Shown here one piece after another: positions 34,049-42,993 of a stretch of DNA of 64,000 bases. The stretch lies in the NCBI RefSeq assembly GCF_001905545.1, contig NZ_LIPD01000001.1:455538-519537 (forward strand), in the 5' to 3' direction. The position numbers were made by a program, and so were the translations under genes. Below the pieces are notes generated by a model. It made no database searches. It was not told the origin of the DNA and worked only from the letters and a program-made list of their open reading frames with translations. The DNA comes from Streptomyces sp. CB02056. GTDB lineage: Bacteria; Actinomycetota; Actinomycetes; Streptomycetales; Streptomycetaceae. Each line of letters opens with the position of its first letter. The stretch's first letter is position 1.

Positions 34049-34912
34049 CTACAGGAACGCCCCGTTCGGCAGGTACGGCGCCGGCGGCCGCATCCCGCGC
34101 ACCCCGACGAAGCCGCCGGTCTCCGGCGTCAGCCCGACCTCCAGCCCGACGTCCAGCGCCCACTCCTGCTCGGCGGTCAGGTACTCCACCCGCGCCTCGG
34201 CCCCGTCCGGCACCCGGGCCAGCGCCTCGCGCAGCAGCCGGGCCCCGATCCGCTTGCTGGTGGCCGCCAGCAGCCGCACCGTGCCGCCGTCCCGGTAGCA
34301 GTAGCCGCTGCCGGCCAGCGCGTCCGCGACCAGCAGCTCCTCGAAGTGCCCGAGCATCAGCTCGTGGTCCGGCCCGTGCGCGGACCCGCGCAGCCGGCGG
34401 TCCACCGAGTCCAGCAGGTGCAGGTGGGTGGCGTTGCCGCGGTGCACCGGTATGTCGCCCGGATCGATCAGCCCCTGCCGGTCCACCGTCCCGGTCAGCC
34501 GCATCGCCGGGTGCAGGGTGAACCCGGCCAGCCGGTAGCGGCGGGCCGCCGCCGGGGAGCCGGAGGCGCAGACCATCCCGCGCAGGCAGCCCCGGGCGTG
34601 CGCCATCGCCCGTTCGAACAGCAGCCGCCCCACCCCCCGGCCCTGCGCGGACGGCCGGACGGCGAACAGCGAGGGCGTCCACAGGCCCTCGCGGCGCATC
34701 GACAGCACCACCCCGACCGCCTGCCCGCCGCTCTCCGCCAGCCAGCAGCCCCCGGGATCGGTGCGCGCCAGGTGCCTGGTCCGGGCCAGCTGCAGCGGCG
34801 TCGGCCGCGGTGGCCGCGCGGGGTCGTCGGACGGTGCGGCGAACGCGGCGAAGGACAGTTCCCGGACGACCTCCGCGTCCGCTGCGGTGTCCCTGACCTG
34901 GCGAAGGATCAT
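34049..34912 (-). CDS. GNAT family N-acetyltransferase, two-domain
   Basis: A 287-residue protein. The N-terminal GNAT domain (about residues 1-145) has the acetyl-CoA loop SLFAVRPSAQGRGVGRLLFERAM and the segment RYRLAGFTLHPAMRL. The C-terminal half (about 150-287) contains DRRLRGSAHGPDHELML and GSGYCYRDGGTVRLLAATSKRIGARLL, and looks like a second, degenerate GNAT fold. The ATG at 34912 has AGGA 8 nt upstream. The substrate is unknown. Confidence 0.87.
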   Translation of the reverse strand: MILRQVRDTAADAEVVRELSFAAFAAPSDDPARPPRPTPLQLARTRHLARTDPGGCWLAESGGQAVGVVLSMRREGLWTPSLFAVRPSAQGRGVGRLLFERAMAHARGCLRGMVCASGSPAAARRYRLAGFTLHPAMRLTGTVDRQGLIDPGDIPVHRGNATHLHLLDSVDRRLRGSAHGPDHELMLGHFEELLVADALAGSGYCYRDGGTVRLLAATSKRIGARLLREALARVPDGAEARVEYLTAEQEWALDVGLEVGLTPETGGFVGVRGMRPPAPYLPNGAFL

Positions 34913-35157
34913 GCCGACCATCCTGGCGTCCGACGGGCGGCCGTGGGGCCCGTTCACCCGGATCCGTGCCTCGGGCGGTGACCGGCCCTCCGGGGGTGTG
35001 CGAGCATGGGGAGCGTAGGGGACGCGGGTGGCACACCCGGCCTACGGACAACCAGCCGCGAACAGGCCGCAGAAATCGATCGCCGCCCGGGAAATGAAAC
35101 CGGACGGCCGTTGGTTGGCACTGGCGGCAGACCGTCGTCAAGACCGGGAGAAAGCAG

Positions 35158-35511
35158 ATGACCGTCCAGGACGAGACCACCGTCGAGAGTGGCATCCTCC
35201 TCACCGATGCCGCCGCGGCCAAGGTCAAGGCCCTGCTGGAGCAGGAAGGCCGCGAGGACCTCGCGCTGCGCGTCGCCGTCCAGCCCGGTGGCTGCTCCGG
35301 CCTGCGTTACCAGCTGTTCTTCGACGAGCGCTCGCTCGACGGTGACGTGATCAAGGACTTCGACGGCGTCAAGGTCGTCACCGACCGGATGAGCGCCCCG
35401 TACCTGGGCGGCGCCACCGTCGACTTCGTCGACACCATCGAGAAGCAGGGCTTCACCATCGACAACCCGAACGCCACCGGCTCCTGCGCCTGCGGCGACT
35501 CGTTCAGCTAA
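35158..35511 (+). CDS. erpA: Iron-sulfur cluster insertion protein (A-type carrier)
   Basis: A 117-residue HesB/IscA-family carrier that passes [4Fe-4S] or [2Fe-2S] clusters to apo-proteins. The three conserved cysteines are C46 in QPGGCSGLRYQL and C110/C112 in the C-terminal GSCACGDSFS. The fold signature ILLTDAAAAKVKALL is at the N-terminus. GGGAG lies 6-7 nt before the ATG. It stands as a single gene, ended by a strong hairpin. Likely clients in this window are LipA, NadA and the Rieske protein; that link is inference. Confidence 0.95.
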   Translation: MTVQDETTVESGILLTDAAAAKVKALLEQEGREDLALRVAVQPGGCSGLRYQLFFDERSLDGDVIKDFDGVKVVTDRMSAPYLGGATVDFVDTIEKQGFTIDNPNATGSCACGDSFS

Positions 35512-35522
35512 GCCCGCTGCGG

Positions 35523-35556
35523 AAGGCGGCCCCGGGGTGATCCCCGGGGCCGCCTT
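35523..35556. terminator. Terminator hairpin after erpA
   Basis: A 15-bp perfect stem AAGGCGGCCCCGGGG / CCCCGGGGCCGCCTT with a TGAT loop, 12 bp past the erpA stop. Confidence 0.9.
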
Positions 35557-35585
35557 TCCGTTTCCGCCCGCGGGCGCCGCGGCGC

Positions 35586-36278
35586 CTACCGCCCCGCGAC
35601 GTCCGGGGTGACCGGGTCCGGCCCCATGTGCGGGTCGCCCTCCAGCGGCAGCTCCTGACCGCTCGTCCTGTCGACCACCGTCCGCCCGGCCAGCGGCGAG
35701 CGCAGGTCGGCCGCGACCGACTGCCGCTTGGCCAGCGCGTTGCAGACCTGCCCCGGCTGGACGGTGGGCGGGCCCGGCACGACCAGCACGTCCACCCGGC
35801 CCGGCTGCGACTCGTCCGCCTTCAGCGCGTACGTGGTGCAGACCCCGCCGAAGAAGTAGACGGTCAGCTTGGTGGTGCCGTCCACCCGGTAGGCGACCGG
35901 CGGACGGACGGGCGCGTCCGAACCGTTCGGGTTCGGCTCGCCCACCGCGATCCCGTTGCCCGGGGGAGTGGCCGGGGCCGGCTGCCCGGGCGGGGGCGAG
36001 GCCGGGCTGGGTGTGAAGCCGGTCGGCGGCTGGGCCGGCTGCGCGGCCCCGGAGGAACTCCCGGTCGGAGCCGCCGAGGACGGGCTCGCGGAGTCCGCCG
36101 GGGCCGGCGGCGAGGCACTGGCCGAGGCGGACGCGGCGGCCGAGCCGCTCGTCGCCGCGTCCGAGGCGGGCTTGCCGCCGCCGCTGCCGCAGCCGGCCAC
36201 CGTCACCACCGCCGCCAGCACCAGACCCGTCAGGGCCACCGCTCGCCGACCGCGCCGGGGCATCGTCTCCAGATCCAT
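35586..36278 (-). CDS. Secreted lipoprotein, function unknown
   Basis: A 230-residue lipoprotein. The signal peptide RRGRRAVALTGLVLAAVVTV is followed by a lipobox VAGC with the lipidated C30. A long Ser/Ala/Pro linker (about residues 31-115, including the motif NGIAVGEPNPNGSDAPVRP at its end) leads to a C-terminal domain with TTKLTVYFFGGVCTTYALKADESQPGRV and a second cysteine in GQVCNALAKR. The two cysteines are well placed for a disulfide. The ATG at 36278 has GGGAGG 8 nt upstream. I recognise no enzyme motif. Confidence 0.85.
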   Translation of the reverse strand: MDLETMPRRGRRAVALTGLVLAAVVTVAGCGSGGGKPASDAATSGSAAASASASASPPAPADSASPSSAAPTGSSSGAAQPAQPPTGFTPSPASPPPGQPAPATPPGNGIAVGEPNPNGSDAPVRPPVAYRVDGTTKLTVYFFGGVCTTYALKADESQPGRVDVLVVPGPPTVQPGQVCNALAKRQSVAADLRSPLAGRTVVDRTSGQELPLEGDPHMGPDPVTPDVAGR

Positions 36279-36412
36279 CTGCACATCCTCCCGAGGGTTC
36301 AGCGGTGCCGCCTCCTCGCCGCTCCGCGCGGATGTGACGTGCTCCGGTCGGATCCGGTTCCGCACCGGTTCCGCGGCGGTTCCACGCGGGGCCGATCCGG
36401 TCCGGCGCGGGC

Positions 36413-36619
36413 TCAGAAGCCGTACTCGGCCATCCCGGCGACCACCCGCTGGGCCCCGGAGGACACCCGGAAGCCGGTCGAGGCGGGGGCGACGGGCTCC
36501 GGGCCGGCCGCGAGCTGCGGCCAGAACCGGCGCAGCCGCCGGGAGGAGTCCAGCAGGGCGTCGAGCGTCTCGCCGTCCTCGGTCCGCAGGACGGGCAGGG
36601 CACAGTGGTCGGTCATCAT
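36413..36619 (-). CDS. Small hypothetical protein (68 aa)
   Basis: A soluble 68-residue ORF, MMTDHCALPVLRTEDGETLD at the start, then LLDSSRRLRRFWPQLAAG and the C-terminus GAQRVVAGMAEYGF. GGAG lies 9 nt before the ATG at 36619; a second ATG follows immediately. It sits between a lipoprotein gene and the divergent adenosine-kinase-like gene. No family is recognised; support is codon use, the ribosome site and a plausible helical composition. Confidence 0.6.
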   Translation of the reverse strand: MMTDHCALPVLRTEDGETLDALLDSSRRLRRFWPQLAAGPEPVAPASTGFRVSSGAQRVVAGMAEYGF

Positions 36620-36891
36620 CCGGTATCGCTCCGATCCAGGGCCGCGGCCACGCTGCCGCGGTCGACGACGGGGCCCGCACGACGGGCCCCCCACGGCCGA
36701 CCCTAGGCAGGGGCCCGGCCGCCCACCAGTGCTACCGGGAGGTAGTACACGGAGGAGGGCGACGGGTGCCACCATGGCCGTGGGGCGGCAACTTGCGGCA
36801 CTCTTGCCGGGCGCTCCCCGGGGCCGGGTACCGTAGGCGGGTTCGTCCCCGCCTGCCCGCTGGCCCCGCAGCCACCCTGAGGAGACCCCCC

Positions 36892-37869
36892 GTGCGTATC
36901 GCCGTCGCCGGCTCGATCGCCACCGACCACCTGATGACGTTCCCCGGCCGGTTCGCCGACCAGCTCGTCGCCGAGCAGCTGCACACCGTGTCGCTGTCCT
37001 TCCTGGTCGACACCCTGGACATCCGCCGCGGCGGCGTCGCGCCGAACATCGCCTTCGGCATGGGTGTGCTCGGCCTGCGCCCGGTCCTGGTCGGCGCCGC
37101 CGGTGCGGACTTCGCCGAGTACCGCAGCTGGCTGGAGCGCAACAACGTGGACTGCGACTCCGTCCACATCTCCGAGACCCGGCACACCGCGCGCTTCATG
37201 TGCACCACGGACGAGGACCACAACCAGATCGCCTCGTTCTACACCGGTGCCATGGCCGAGGCCCGCAACATCGAGCTGAAGCCGATCGCCGACCGCGTCG
37301 GCGGCCTGGACCTCGTCCTGGTCGGCGCCGACGACCCGCAGGGCATGGTCCGCCACACCCAGGAGTGCCGCACCCGCGGCTACGCCTTCGCCGCCGACCC
37401 CTCCCAGCAGCTGGCCCGCCTGGAGGGCGAGGACATCCGCGAGATCGTGGACGGCGCCGCGTACCTCTTCACCAACGAGTACGAGGCCGCGCTGATCGAG
37501 ACCAAGACCGGCTGGGGCGCCGAGGAGCTGCTCACCCGCGTCGGCACCCGGATCACCACCCTGGGCAGCAAGGGCGTCCGGATCGAGCGCAAGGGCGAGG
37601 CGCCGATCGTGGTCGGCTGCGCCAAGGAGGAGGCCAAGGTCGACCCGACCGGCGTCGGCGACGCCTTCCGCGCGGGCTTCCTGGCCGGCCTGTCCTGGGA
37701 CCTCGACCTGGAGCGCTCCGCCCAGATCGGCTGCATGCTCGCCACCCTGGTGATCGAGACCGTCGGCACCCAGGAGTACGAGCTGCGCCCGGCCGCCTTC
37801 CTGAAGCGCTTCGAGGAGGCCTACGGCGCCGAGGCGGCCACCGAGATCAGCGCCCGCCTGGTCAAGTAG
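36892..37869 (+). CDS. PfkB-family carbohydrate kinase, probable adenosine kinase
   Basis: A 325-residue ribokinase-fold kinase. It has the N-terminal VAGSIATDHLMTFPGRFADQ, the sugar-binding GGVAPNIAFGMGVLG, and the C-terminal catalytic and anion-hole motif KVDPTGVGDAFRAGFLAGLSW with the base aspartate. Orthologues next to ctaC in mycobacteria (AdoK/CbhK) act on adenosine, which is why I favour adenosine over sugars. The GTG at 36892 has AGGAG 7 nt upstream. Its last 8 bp overlap the end of the convergent cysteine desulfurase gene. Confidence 0.9.
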   Translation: MRIAVAGSIATDHLMTFPGRFADQLVAEQLHTVSLSFLVDTLDIRRGGVAPNIAFGMGVLGLRPVLVGAAGADFAEYRSWLERNNVDCDSVHISETRHTARFMCTTDEDHNQIASFYTGAMAEARNIELKPIADRVGGLDLVLVGADDPQGMVRHTQECRTRGYAFAADPSQQLARLEGEDIREIVDGAAYLFTNEYEAALIETKTGWGAEELLTRVGTRITTLGSKGVRIERKGEAPIVVGCAKEEAKVDPTGVGDAFRAGFLAGLSWDLDLERSAQIGCMLATLVIETVGTQEYELRPAAFLKRFEEAYGAEAATEISARLVK

Positions 37870-39394
37870 TCCGCCGGACGACGAGGTAGGCCGAGCCCCG
37901 GTCGCCGCCGTACTCGGCGGCCGGGGCCTCGCCCGCGTACTCCTGTCCGCGCATCCCGCACCAGGCCGGGATGTCCAGCCGGGCCGCCTCGTCGTCCGCC
38001 AGCACGACGACCGTGCCACCCGGCGGCACCTCGCCGATCCGCTTCGCCAGCTCGATCACCGGCAGCGGGCAGCGCTTGCCCAGCGCGTCGATCACTGTGA
38101 CCCGCCCGCTCGCCTCCGGGCGCTCTGACCCGGCGCCGACGCTCCTCGCTCCGGCACTCCCTCCTTCGTCGGCCGCTTGTCGCTCCTCGCTTTCGGCACC
38201 GGCGCGCCCTTCGGCTCGGGGCGCAGCCCCGATCGCGGCGGGCGCCGGCCCGGGAGCCGGCAGGTCCAGCCCGAGCGGCGCCCGGACGCCGGCCACCAGG
38301 TCCGGCAGCACCGCGAGGAAGCGCTCCACGTCGGCCTCGGCCGTCCCGTACGGCAGCGAGACCCGGACGTTCCCCTCGGTGAGCACCCCCATCGCCGCCA
38401 GCACATGGCTGGGCGTCAGCGTGGACGAGGTGCAGGAGGAGCCGGAGGAGACCGCGAAGCCGGCCCGGTCCAGCTCGGTCAGCAGCACCTCCCCGTCGAC
38501 GTACAGACAGGAGAAGGTGACGATGTGCGGCAGCCGCCGCACCGGGTCGCCGACCACCTCGACCTCGGGCACCAGCCTCGGCACCCGGGTGCGGATCCGC
38601 TCCACCAGCGCGTGCAGCCGGGCGTTCTCCCGCTCGGCCTCGGCCCGTACGGCGCGCAGCGAGGCGGCCGCGGCCACGATCGCCGGGACGTTGACGTAGC
38701 CGGGCACCCGGCCGCCCTCGCGCTCGTCGGCCGGCAGCGGCGAGGCGTACCGGACGCCCTTGCGGACCGCCAGCACCCCGACCCCGGGCGGGCCGCCCCA
38801 CTTGTGGGCGCTCGCGGTCAGCAGCGACCAGCCCGCCGGGACGTCCGCCCGACCGGCGCTCTGCGCCGCGTCCACCAGCAGCGGGACGCCGGCCCCGGCG
38901 CACAGCGCGGCGACCTCGCCGACCGGCTGCACCGTCCCGACCTCGTGGTTGGCGCTCTGCAGCGCGGCCAGCGCGGTGTCCGGTCGCAGCAGCGCGGCGA
39001 AGGCCGCCGGGTCGGCCCGGCCGCCCCGGTCGACCGGCGCCACCGACACCTCGCCCCCGGCGCTTTCGTGGCGTTCGGCGACGTGCAGCACGCTGGAGTG
39101 CTCCACCGAGGAGTGCACGAAGTGGCCGCCGCGCCGCCGGTTCCCGGCCAGCGCGCCCAGCAGGCCGAGCTGGACGGCCTGGGTGCCGCTCGCGGTGAAG
39201 GAGATCTCGTCCGCCCGGGTGCCCAGCACCGCGGCCACCGTCTCGCGGGCGGCGTCCAGCAGCATCCGGGCCTGCCGGCCGGAGCGGTACAGCCGGGCCG
39301 GATCGGCCCAGCCCTCGTCCAGGGCGGCGGTCAGCGCCTGCCGGGCGACGGGGTGCAGAGGGGCCGTCGAGGCCGCGTCGAAGTACACGGTCAC
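37862..39394 (-). CDS. Cysteine desulfurase (class V aminotransferase) fused to TusA-like sulfur carrier
   Basis: A 510-residue fusion. The N-terminal about 385 residues are a NifS/IscS-type PLP enzyme (VYFDAASTAPLHP, the PLP lysine in LTASAHKWGGPPG, the persulfide cysteine in AVSSGSSCTSS). A Glu/Ala/Ser-rich linker (about 390-430) joins a C-terminal TusA/SirA domain with the persulfide motif in DALGKRCPLPVIELAKRIG. The desulfurase could hand sulfur directly to its own carrier domain. The GTG at 39394 is chosen because homologues begin at YFDAAS; it lacks a clear ribosome site and an upstream reading would include a rare TTA codon. It is convergent with the kinase gene. Confidence 0.93.
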   Translation of the reverse strand: MTVYFDAASTAPLHPVARQALTAALDEGWADPARLYRSGRQARMLLDAARETVAAVLGTRADEISFTASGTQAVQLGLLGALAGNRRRGGHFVHSSVEHSSVLHVAERHESAGGEVSVAPVDRGGRADPAAFAALLRPDTALAALQSANHEVGTVQPVGEVAALCAGAGVPLLVDAAQSAGRADVPAGWSLLTASAHKWGGPPGVGVLAVRKGVRYASPLPADEREGGRVPGYVNVPAIVAAAASLRAVRAEAERENARLHALVERIRTRVPRLVPEVEVVGDPVRRLPHIVTFSCLYVDGEVLLTELDRAGFAVSSGSSCTSSTLTPSHVLAAMGVLTEGNVRVSLPYGTAEADVERFLAVLPDLVAGVRAPLGLDLPAPGPAPAAIGAAPRAEGRAGAESEERQAADEGGSAGARSVGAGSERPEASGRVTVIDALGKRCPLPVIELAKRIGEVPPGGTVVVLADDEAARLDIPAWCGMRGQEYAGEAPAAEYGGDRGSAYLVVRRTT

Positions 39395-39756
39395 ATTTAA
39401 CGACACACCCGGCCGCGTCCCCGGTCGGTCGCGCGGCTCACCCGCCGTCAGTCGATCATCCCGAATGTCCGCTTCGTCCGCGCCCGACGGGCCGTCACGG
39501 GCGTCGCCCGAGGTCATCCCCCGATCGGGCGTACGGACCTCGAATGCCTACGATGACCTGCGGCGCAGCCCCCACCGGGCCTGATCGGGCTAGCGGGCGG
39601 CGCGTTACCGGGGGCTGCCCGTCAGGAGCGCATAAGGCTGGAGTAGGGTTTGGCCCGCATAAGCATTCAAACCGTGCCCGTGGACGGGTCGCCGGGGAGG
39701 CTCACACTCCTCCCCGGGGCGACGCGAAGGCGGGCGAGACTTCGGGAAGGCGCTAC
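39395..39756. other. Divergent promoter region between the desulfurase fusion and ctaC
   Basis: There is no gene in these 362 bp. The octamer CGCATAAG occurs twice (39629-39636, 39656-39663), 27 bp apart, ahead of ctaC, flanking TAGGGT (39645-39650), which matches the -10 consensus TAGRRT. No other operator is recognised. Confidence 0.45.
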
Positions 39757-40611
39757 GTGAGTCCCAACGGCTCCGACCGCTCGCCGCGGCGCACGATGCG
39801 GCGGAAGCTGCCTCAGGCGCTGGCACTGGGCCTCGTCATCGCGACCGCCACCGGCTGCTCGGCCAACGACCTCCCCAGGCTTGGCCTCCCGAGCCCCGTC
39901 ACCAAGGAAGGGCCCATGGTCCTCCAGATGTGGCAGGGCTCCTGGATCGCGGCGCTGGTGGTCGGCGTACTGATGTGGGGTCTGATCATCTGGAGCGTGA
40001 TCTTCCACCGGCGCAAGCGCACCGGTGTGGAGGTCCCCCCGCAGACCCGGTACAACGTGCCCATCGAGGCGCTCTACACCGCGGTCCCCATCATCATCGT
40101 CTCGGTCCTCTTCTACTTCGTCGCCCGCGACGAGTCGAAGCTGACGGCCACCTCCGAGAAGCCGCAGCACTACGTCAACGTGGTGGGCTTCCAGTGGAGC
40201 TGGGCGTTCAACTACGAGAACACCGAGACCCCCGACCCGGCCAACAAGGACGCCGCGTACGACGTCGGAACCCCCAAGGAGGTTCCGACGCTGTGGCTGC
40301 CGGTCAACGAGTCGGTGCAGTTCCGCCTCACCTCGCGTGACGTCATCCACGACTTCTGGCCCGTCAACTTCATGATGAAGATGGACGTCGTGCCGGGCGT
40401 GGTGAACAAGTTCGAGGTCACGCCGACCGTCAAGGGCGAGTACATGGGCAAGTGCGCCGAGCTCTGCGGCGTCGACCACTCGCGCATGCTGTTCAACGTC
40501 AAGGTCGTCGACCGCGCCGACTACGACAAGCACCTGGCCGAGCTTCGCGCCAAGGGCCAGAACGGCTGGGTGCCCTCCGGCCTCATCGGCATGGGAAGTG
40601 AAGAGAAGTGA
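39757..40611 (+). CDS. ctaC: Cytochrome c oxidase (aa3) subunit II
   Basis: A 284-residue subunit that takes electrons from the bc1 complex into the CuA centre. Its signal peptide ends in a lipobox-like ATGC (C34), then two membrane helices (about 55-80 and 100-120) and the periplasmic-facing cupredoxin domain with [24 protein letters not shown] and the CuA ligands in [13 protein letters not shown]. The GTG at 39757 has GGGAAGG 6 nt upstream. ctaD overlaps its stop by 4 bp. With qcrCAB, which supplies cytochrome c domains within the complex, it forms the actinobacterial bc1-aa3 supercomplex. Confidence 0.98.
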   Translation: MSPNGSDRSPRRTMRRKLPQALALGLVIATATGCSANDLPRLGLPSPVTKEGPMVLQMWQGSWIAALVVGVLMWGLIIWSVIFHRRKRTGVEVPPQTRYNVPIEALYTAVPIIIVSVLFYFVARDESKLTATSEKPQHYVNVVGFQWSWAFNYENTETPDPANKDAAYDVGTPKEVPTLWLPVNESVQFRLTSRDVIHDFWPVNFMMKMDVVPGVVNKFEVTPTVKGEYMGKCAELCGVDHSRMLFNVKVVDRADYDKHLAELRAKGQNGWVPSGLIGMGSEEK

Positions 40612-42383
40612 CCATCCTCAACGAGCCCGCCGCGGCCGGCGGGGGCGCCGATGCCGTCACGGTCGGGGCGCAGCGGACCCGGAAGCCGGGTTCCACCATC
40701 ATCAAGTGGCTGACCACCACCGACCACAAGACGATCGGCACCCTGTACCTGGGCACGTCGTTCGCCTTCTTCCTGATCGGTGGCATCCTCGCCCTGGTCA
40801 TGCGTGCCGAGCTGGCTCGTCCCGGGACCCAGATCCTGTCGAACGAGCAGTTCAACCAGGCGTTCACGATGCACGGCACGATCATGCTGCTGATGTTCGC
40901 GACGCCGCTCTTCGCCGGCTTCGCGAACTGGATCATGCCGCTCCAGATCGGCGCACCGGACGTGGCGTTCCCGCGTCTGAACATGTTCGCGTACTGGCTG
41001 TACCTCTTCGGCTCGACCATCGCGGTGGCCGGCTTCGTGACCCCGAACGGCGCCGCCGACTTCGGTTGGTTCGCCTACTCCCCGCTGTCCGACGCGGTGC
41101 ACTCGCCCGGCGTCGGCGGCGACATGTGGATCATGGGTCTGGCCTTCTCCGGCTTCGGCACGATCCTCGGTGCGGTCAACTTCATCACCACGATCATCTG
41201 CATGCGCGCTCCGGGCATGACGATGTTCCGGATGTCGATCTTCGTCTGGAACGTCCTGCTGACCTCGGTGCTGGTCCTGCTGGCCTTCCCGGTGCTGGCC
41301 GCCGCGCTGTTCGCCCTGGAGGCGGACCGCAAGTTCGGTGCCCACGTCTTCGACCCGGCCAACGGCGGGGCGATGCTCTGGCAGCACCTGTTCTGGTTCT
41401 TCGGCCACCCCGAGGTGTACATCATCGCGCTGCCGTTCTTCGGCATCGTGTCGGAGATCATCCCGGTCTTCAGCCGCAAGCCGATGTTCGGCTACTCCGG
41501 CCTGATCGCGGCCACCATCGCGATCGCCGGTCTGTCCGTGACGGTGTGGGCGCACCACATGTACGTCACCGGACAGGTACTGCTGCCGTTCTTCTCGTTC
41601 ATGACCTTCCTGATCGCGGTCCCGACCGGTGTGAAGTTCTTCAACTGGGTCGGCACCATGTGGAAGGGCTCGCTGAGCTTCGAGACCCCGATGCTCTGGA
41701 CGGTCGGCTTCCTGGTCACCTTCCTCTTCGGTGGTCTGACCGGTGTCCTGCTGGCCTCCCCGCCGATCGACTTCCACGTCTCGGACTCGTACTTCGTCGT
41801 CGCCCACTTCCACTACGTGGTCTTCGGCACCGTCGTGTTCGCGATGTTCGCCGGCTTCCACTTCTGGTGGCCGAAGATGACCGGCAAGATGCTGGACGAG
41901 CGCCTCGGCAAGATCACCTTCTGGACGCTGTTCTTCGGCTTCCACACCACCTTCCTGGTGCAGCACTGGCTCGGCGCGGAGGGCATGCCCCGCCGCTACG
42001 CCGACTACCTGGCCTCGGACGGCTTCACCACCCTGAACACCGTCTCGACCATCGGCTCCTTCGTGCTCGGCCTGTCGATCCTGCCGTTCCTCTACAACGT
42101 CTGGAAGACCGCCAAGTACGGCGAGAAGGTCACCGTGGACGACCCGTGGGGCTTCGGCCGCTCGCTGGAGTGGGCGACCTCCTGCCCGCCGCCGCGGCAC
42201 AACTTCCTCACCCTCCCGCGGATCCGCTCCGAATCCCCGGCCTTCGACCTCCACCACCCGGAGATCGCCGCGCTGGACTACCTGGAGAACCACGGTGAGC
42301 CGGCCAAGCACCTCGCCGGCGTGACCCCGGCGAAGTACGACGCCCCGAAGCTGGGCAAGGGCAACAAGGAGGGCGACGCCTGA
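40608..42383 (+). CDS. ctaD: Cytochrome c oxidase (aa3) subunit I
   Basis: The 591-residue, 12-helix catalytic subunit with haem a and the haem a3-CuB centre. Landmarks are the haem ligand in [15 protein letters not shown], the CuB/Tyr region [19 protein letters not shown], the K-channel lysine region, HHMYVTG and the histidine pair in [11 protein letters not shown]. Start GTG 40608 overlaps the ctaC stop as GTGA, so the two are translationally coupled; ctaF follows with a 1-bp overlap. Membrane-bound, proton-pumping terminal oxidase. Confidence 0.99.
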   Translation: MTILNEPAAAGGGADAVTVGAQRTRKPGSTIIKWLTTTDHKTIGTLYLGTSFAFFLIGGILALVMRAELARPGTQILSNEQFNQAFTMHGTIMLLMFATPLFAGFANWIMPLQIGAPDVAFPRLNMFAYWLYLFGSTIAVAGFVTPNGAADFGWFAYSPLSDAVHSPGVGGDMWIMGLAFSGFGTILGAVNFITTIICMRAPGMTMFRMSIFVWNVLLTSVLVLLAFPVLAAALFALEADRKFGAHVFDPANGGAMLWQHLFWFFGHPEVYIIALPFFGIVSEIIPVFSRKPMFGYSGLIAATIAIAGLSVTVWAHHMYVTGQVLLPFFSFMTFLIAVPTGVKFFNWVGTMWKGSLSFETPMLWTVGFLVTFLFGGLTGVLLASPPIDFHVSDSYFVVAHFHYVVFGTVVFAMFAGFHFWWPKMTGKMLDERLGKITFWTLFFGFHTTFLVQHWLGAEGMPRRYADYLASDGFTTLNTVSTIGSFVLGLSILPFLYNVWKTAKYGEKVTVDDPWGFGRSLEWATSCPPPRHNFLTLPRIRSESPAFDLHHPEIAALDYLENHGEPAKHLAGVTPAKYDAPKLGKGNKEGDA

Positions 42384-42805
42384 TGAAGGAACAGGGAAAG
42401 ATCTTCCTGGGCCTGTCGGTCTTCGTGCTGGCCATGGCCATCACCTACGGCCTGTGGACCAACTCCGACACCAACGGCCCGGGTCTGGAGGCCGCCGGTA
42501 CCACGGCGCTGTTCCTGGCCTTCGCGCTGTGCGCCTTCATCGGGTACTACCTCGCCTTCACCGCCCGCCGGGTGGACAGCGGCGCGGGTGACAACCCCGA
42601 GGCCGAGGTCGCGGACGACTCCGGCGAGCTGGGCTTCTTCGCCCCGCACAGCTGGCAGCCGCTCTCGCTGGCGCTCGGTGGCGCGCTCGCCTTCCTGGGC
42701 GTGATCTTCGGCTGGTGGCTGATGTTCTGGGCCGCCCCGATCATCATGATCGGCATCTTCGGATGGGTCTTCGAGTTCTACCGCGGCGAGAACCAGAACC
42801 AGTAG
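42383..42805 (+). CDS. ctaF: Cytochrome c oxidase subunit IV (actinobacterial CtaF)
   Basis: A 140-residue, four-helix accessory subunit of the actinobacterial aa3 oxidase. It begins [25 protein letters not shown] and has a central soluble loop with SGELGFFAPHSWQPLSLALGGALAFLG and a C-terminal GWVFEFYRGENQNQ, a conserved ending. The ATG overlaps the ctaD TGA (TGATG). A hairpin terminator lies 18 bp past the stop, closing the ctaC-D-F operon. Confidence 0.95.
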   Translation: MKEQGKIFLGLSVFVLAMAITYGLWTNSDTNGPGLEAAGTTALFLAFALCAFIGYYLAFTARRVDSGAGDNPEAEVADDSGELGFFAPHSWQPLSLALGGALAFLGVIFGWWLMFWAAPIIMIGIFGWVFEFYRGENQNQ

Positions 42806-42823
42806 GGTTCGCGCTCGTGCACC

Positions 42824-42857
42824 AGGGCCGGTCCTCCCGTACGGGGGGACCGGCCCT
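42824..42857. terminator. Terminator hairpin after ctaF
   Basis: AGGGCCGGTCCTCCCGT and its complement form a 17-bp near-palindrome with one T-G wobble. Confidence 0.8.
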
Positions 42858-42993
42858 GCCGCGTTCCCGGACGCCGCTGCGTCCCCGGGATGACGGCCTC
42901 ACTCAGCTGGGTGAACCGGATGTCCCTCGGATGTCGCTTCACCGGGGGCGTTCCTACGATCTGATCAATCGTGCGAAACCTTCGGAGGCGGCC

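Noticed and set aside
39394..39517. A longer N-terminus for the cysteine desulfurase fusion, which would include a TTA leucine codon and suggest bldA control.
   Set aside because: The extra residues are unlike the family, which begins at YFDAAS, and the TTA falls in the likely untranslated leader.
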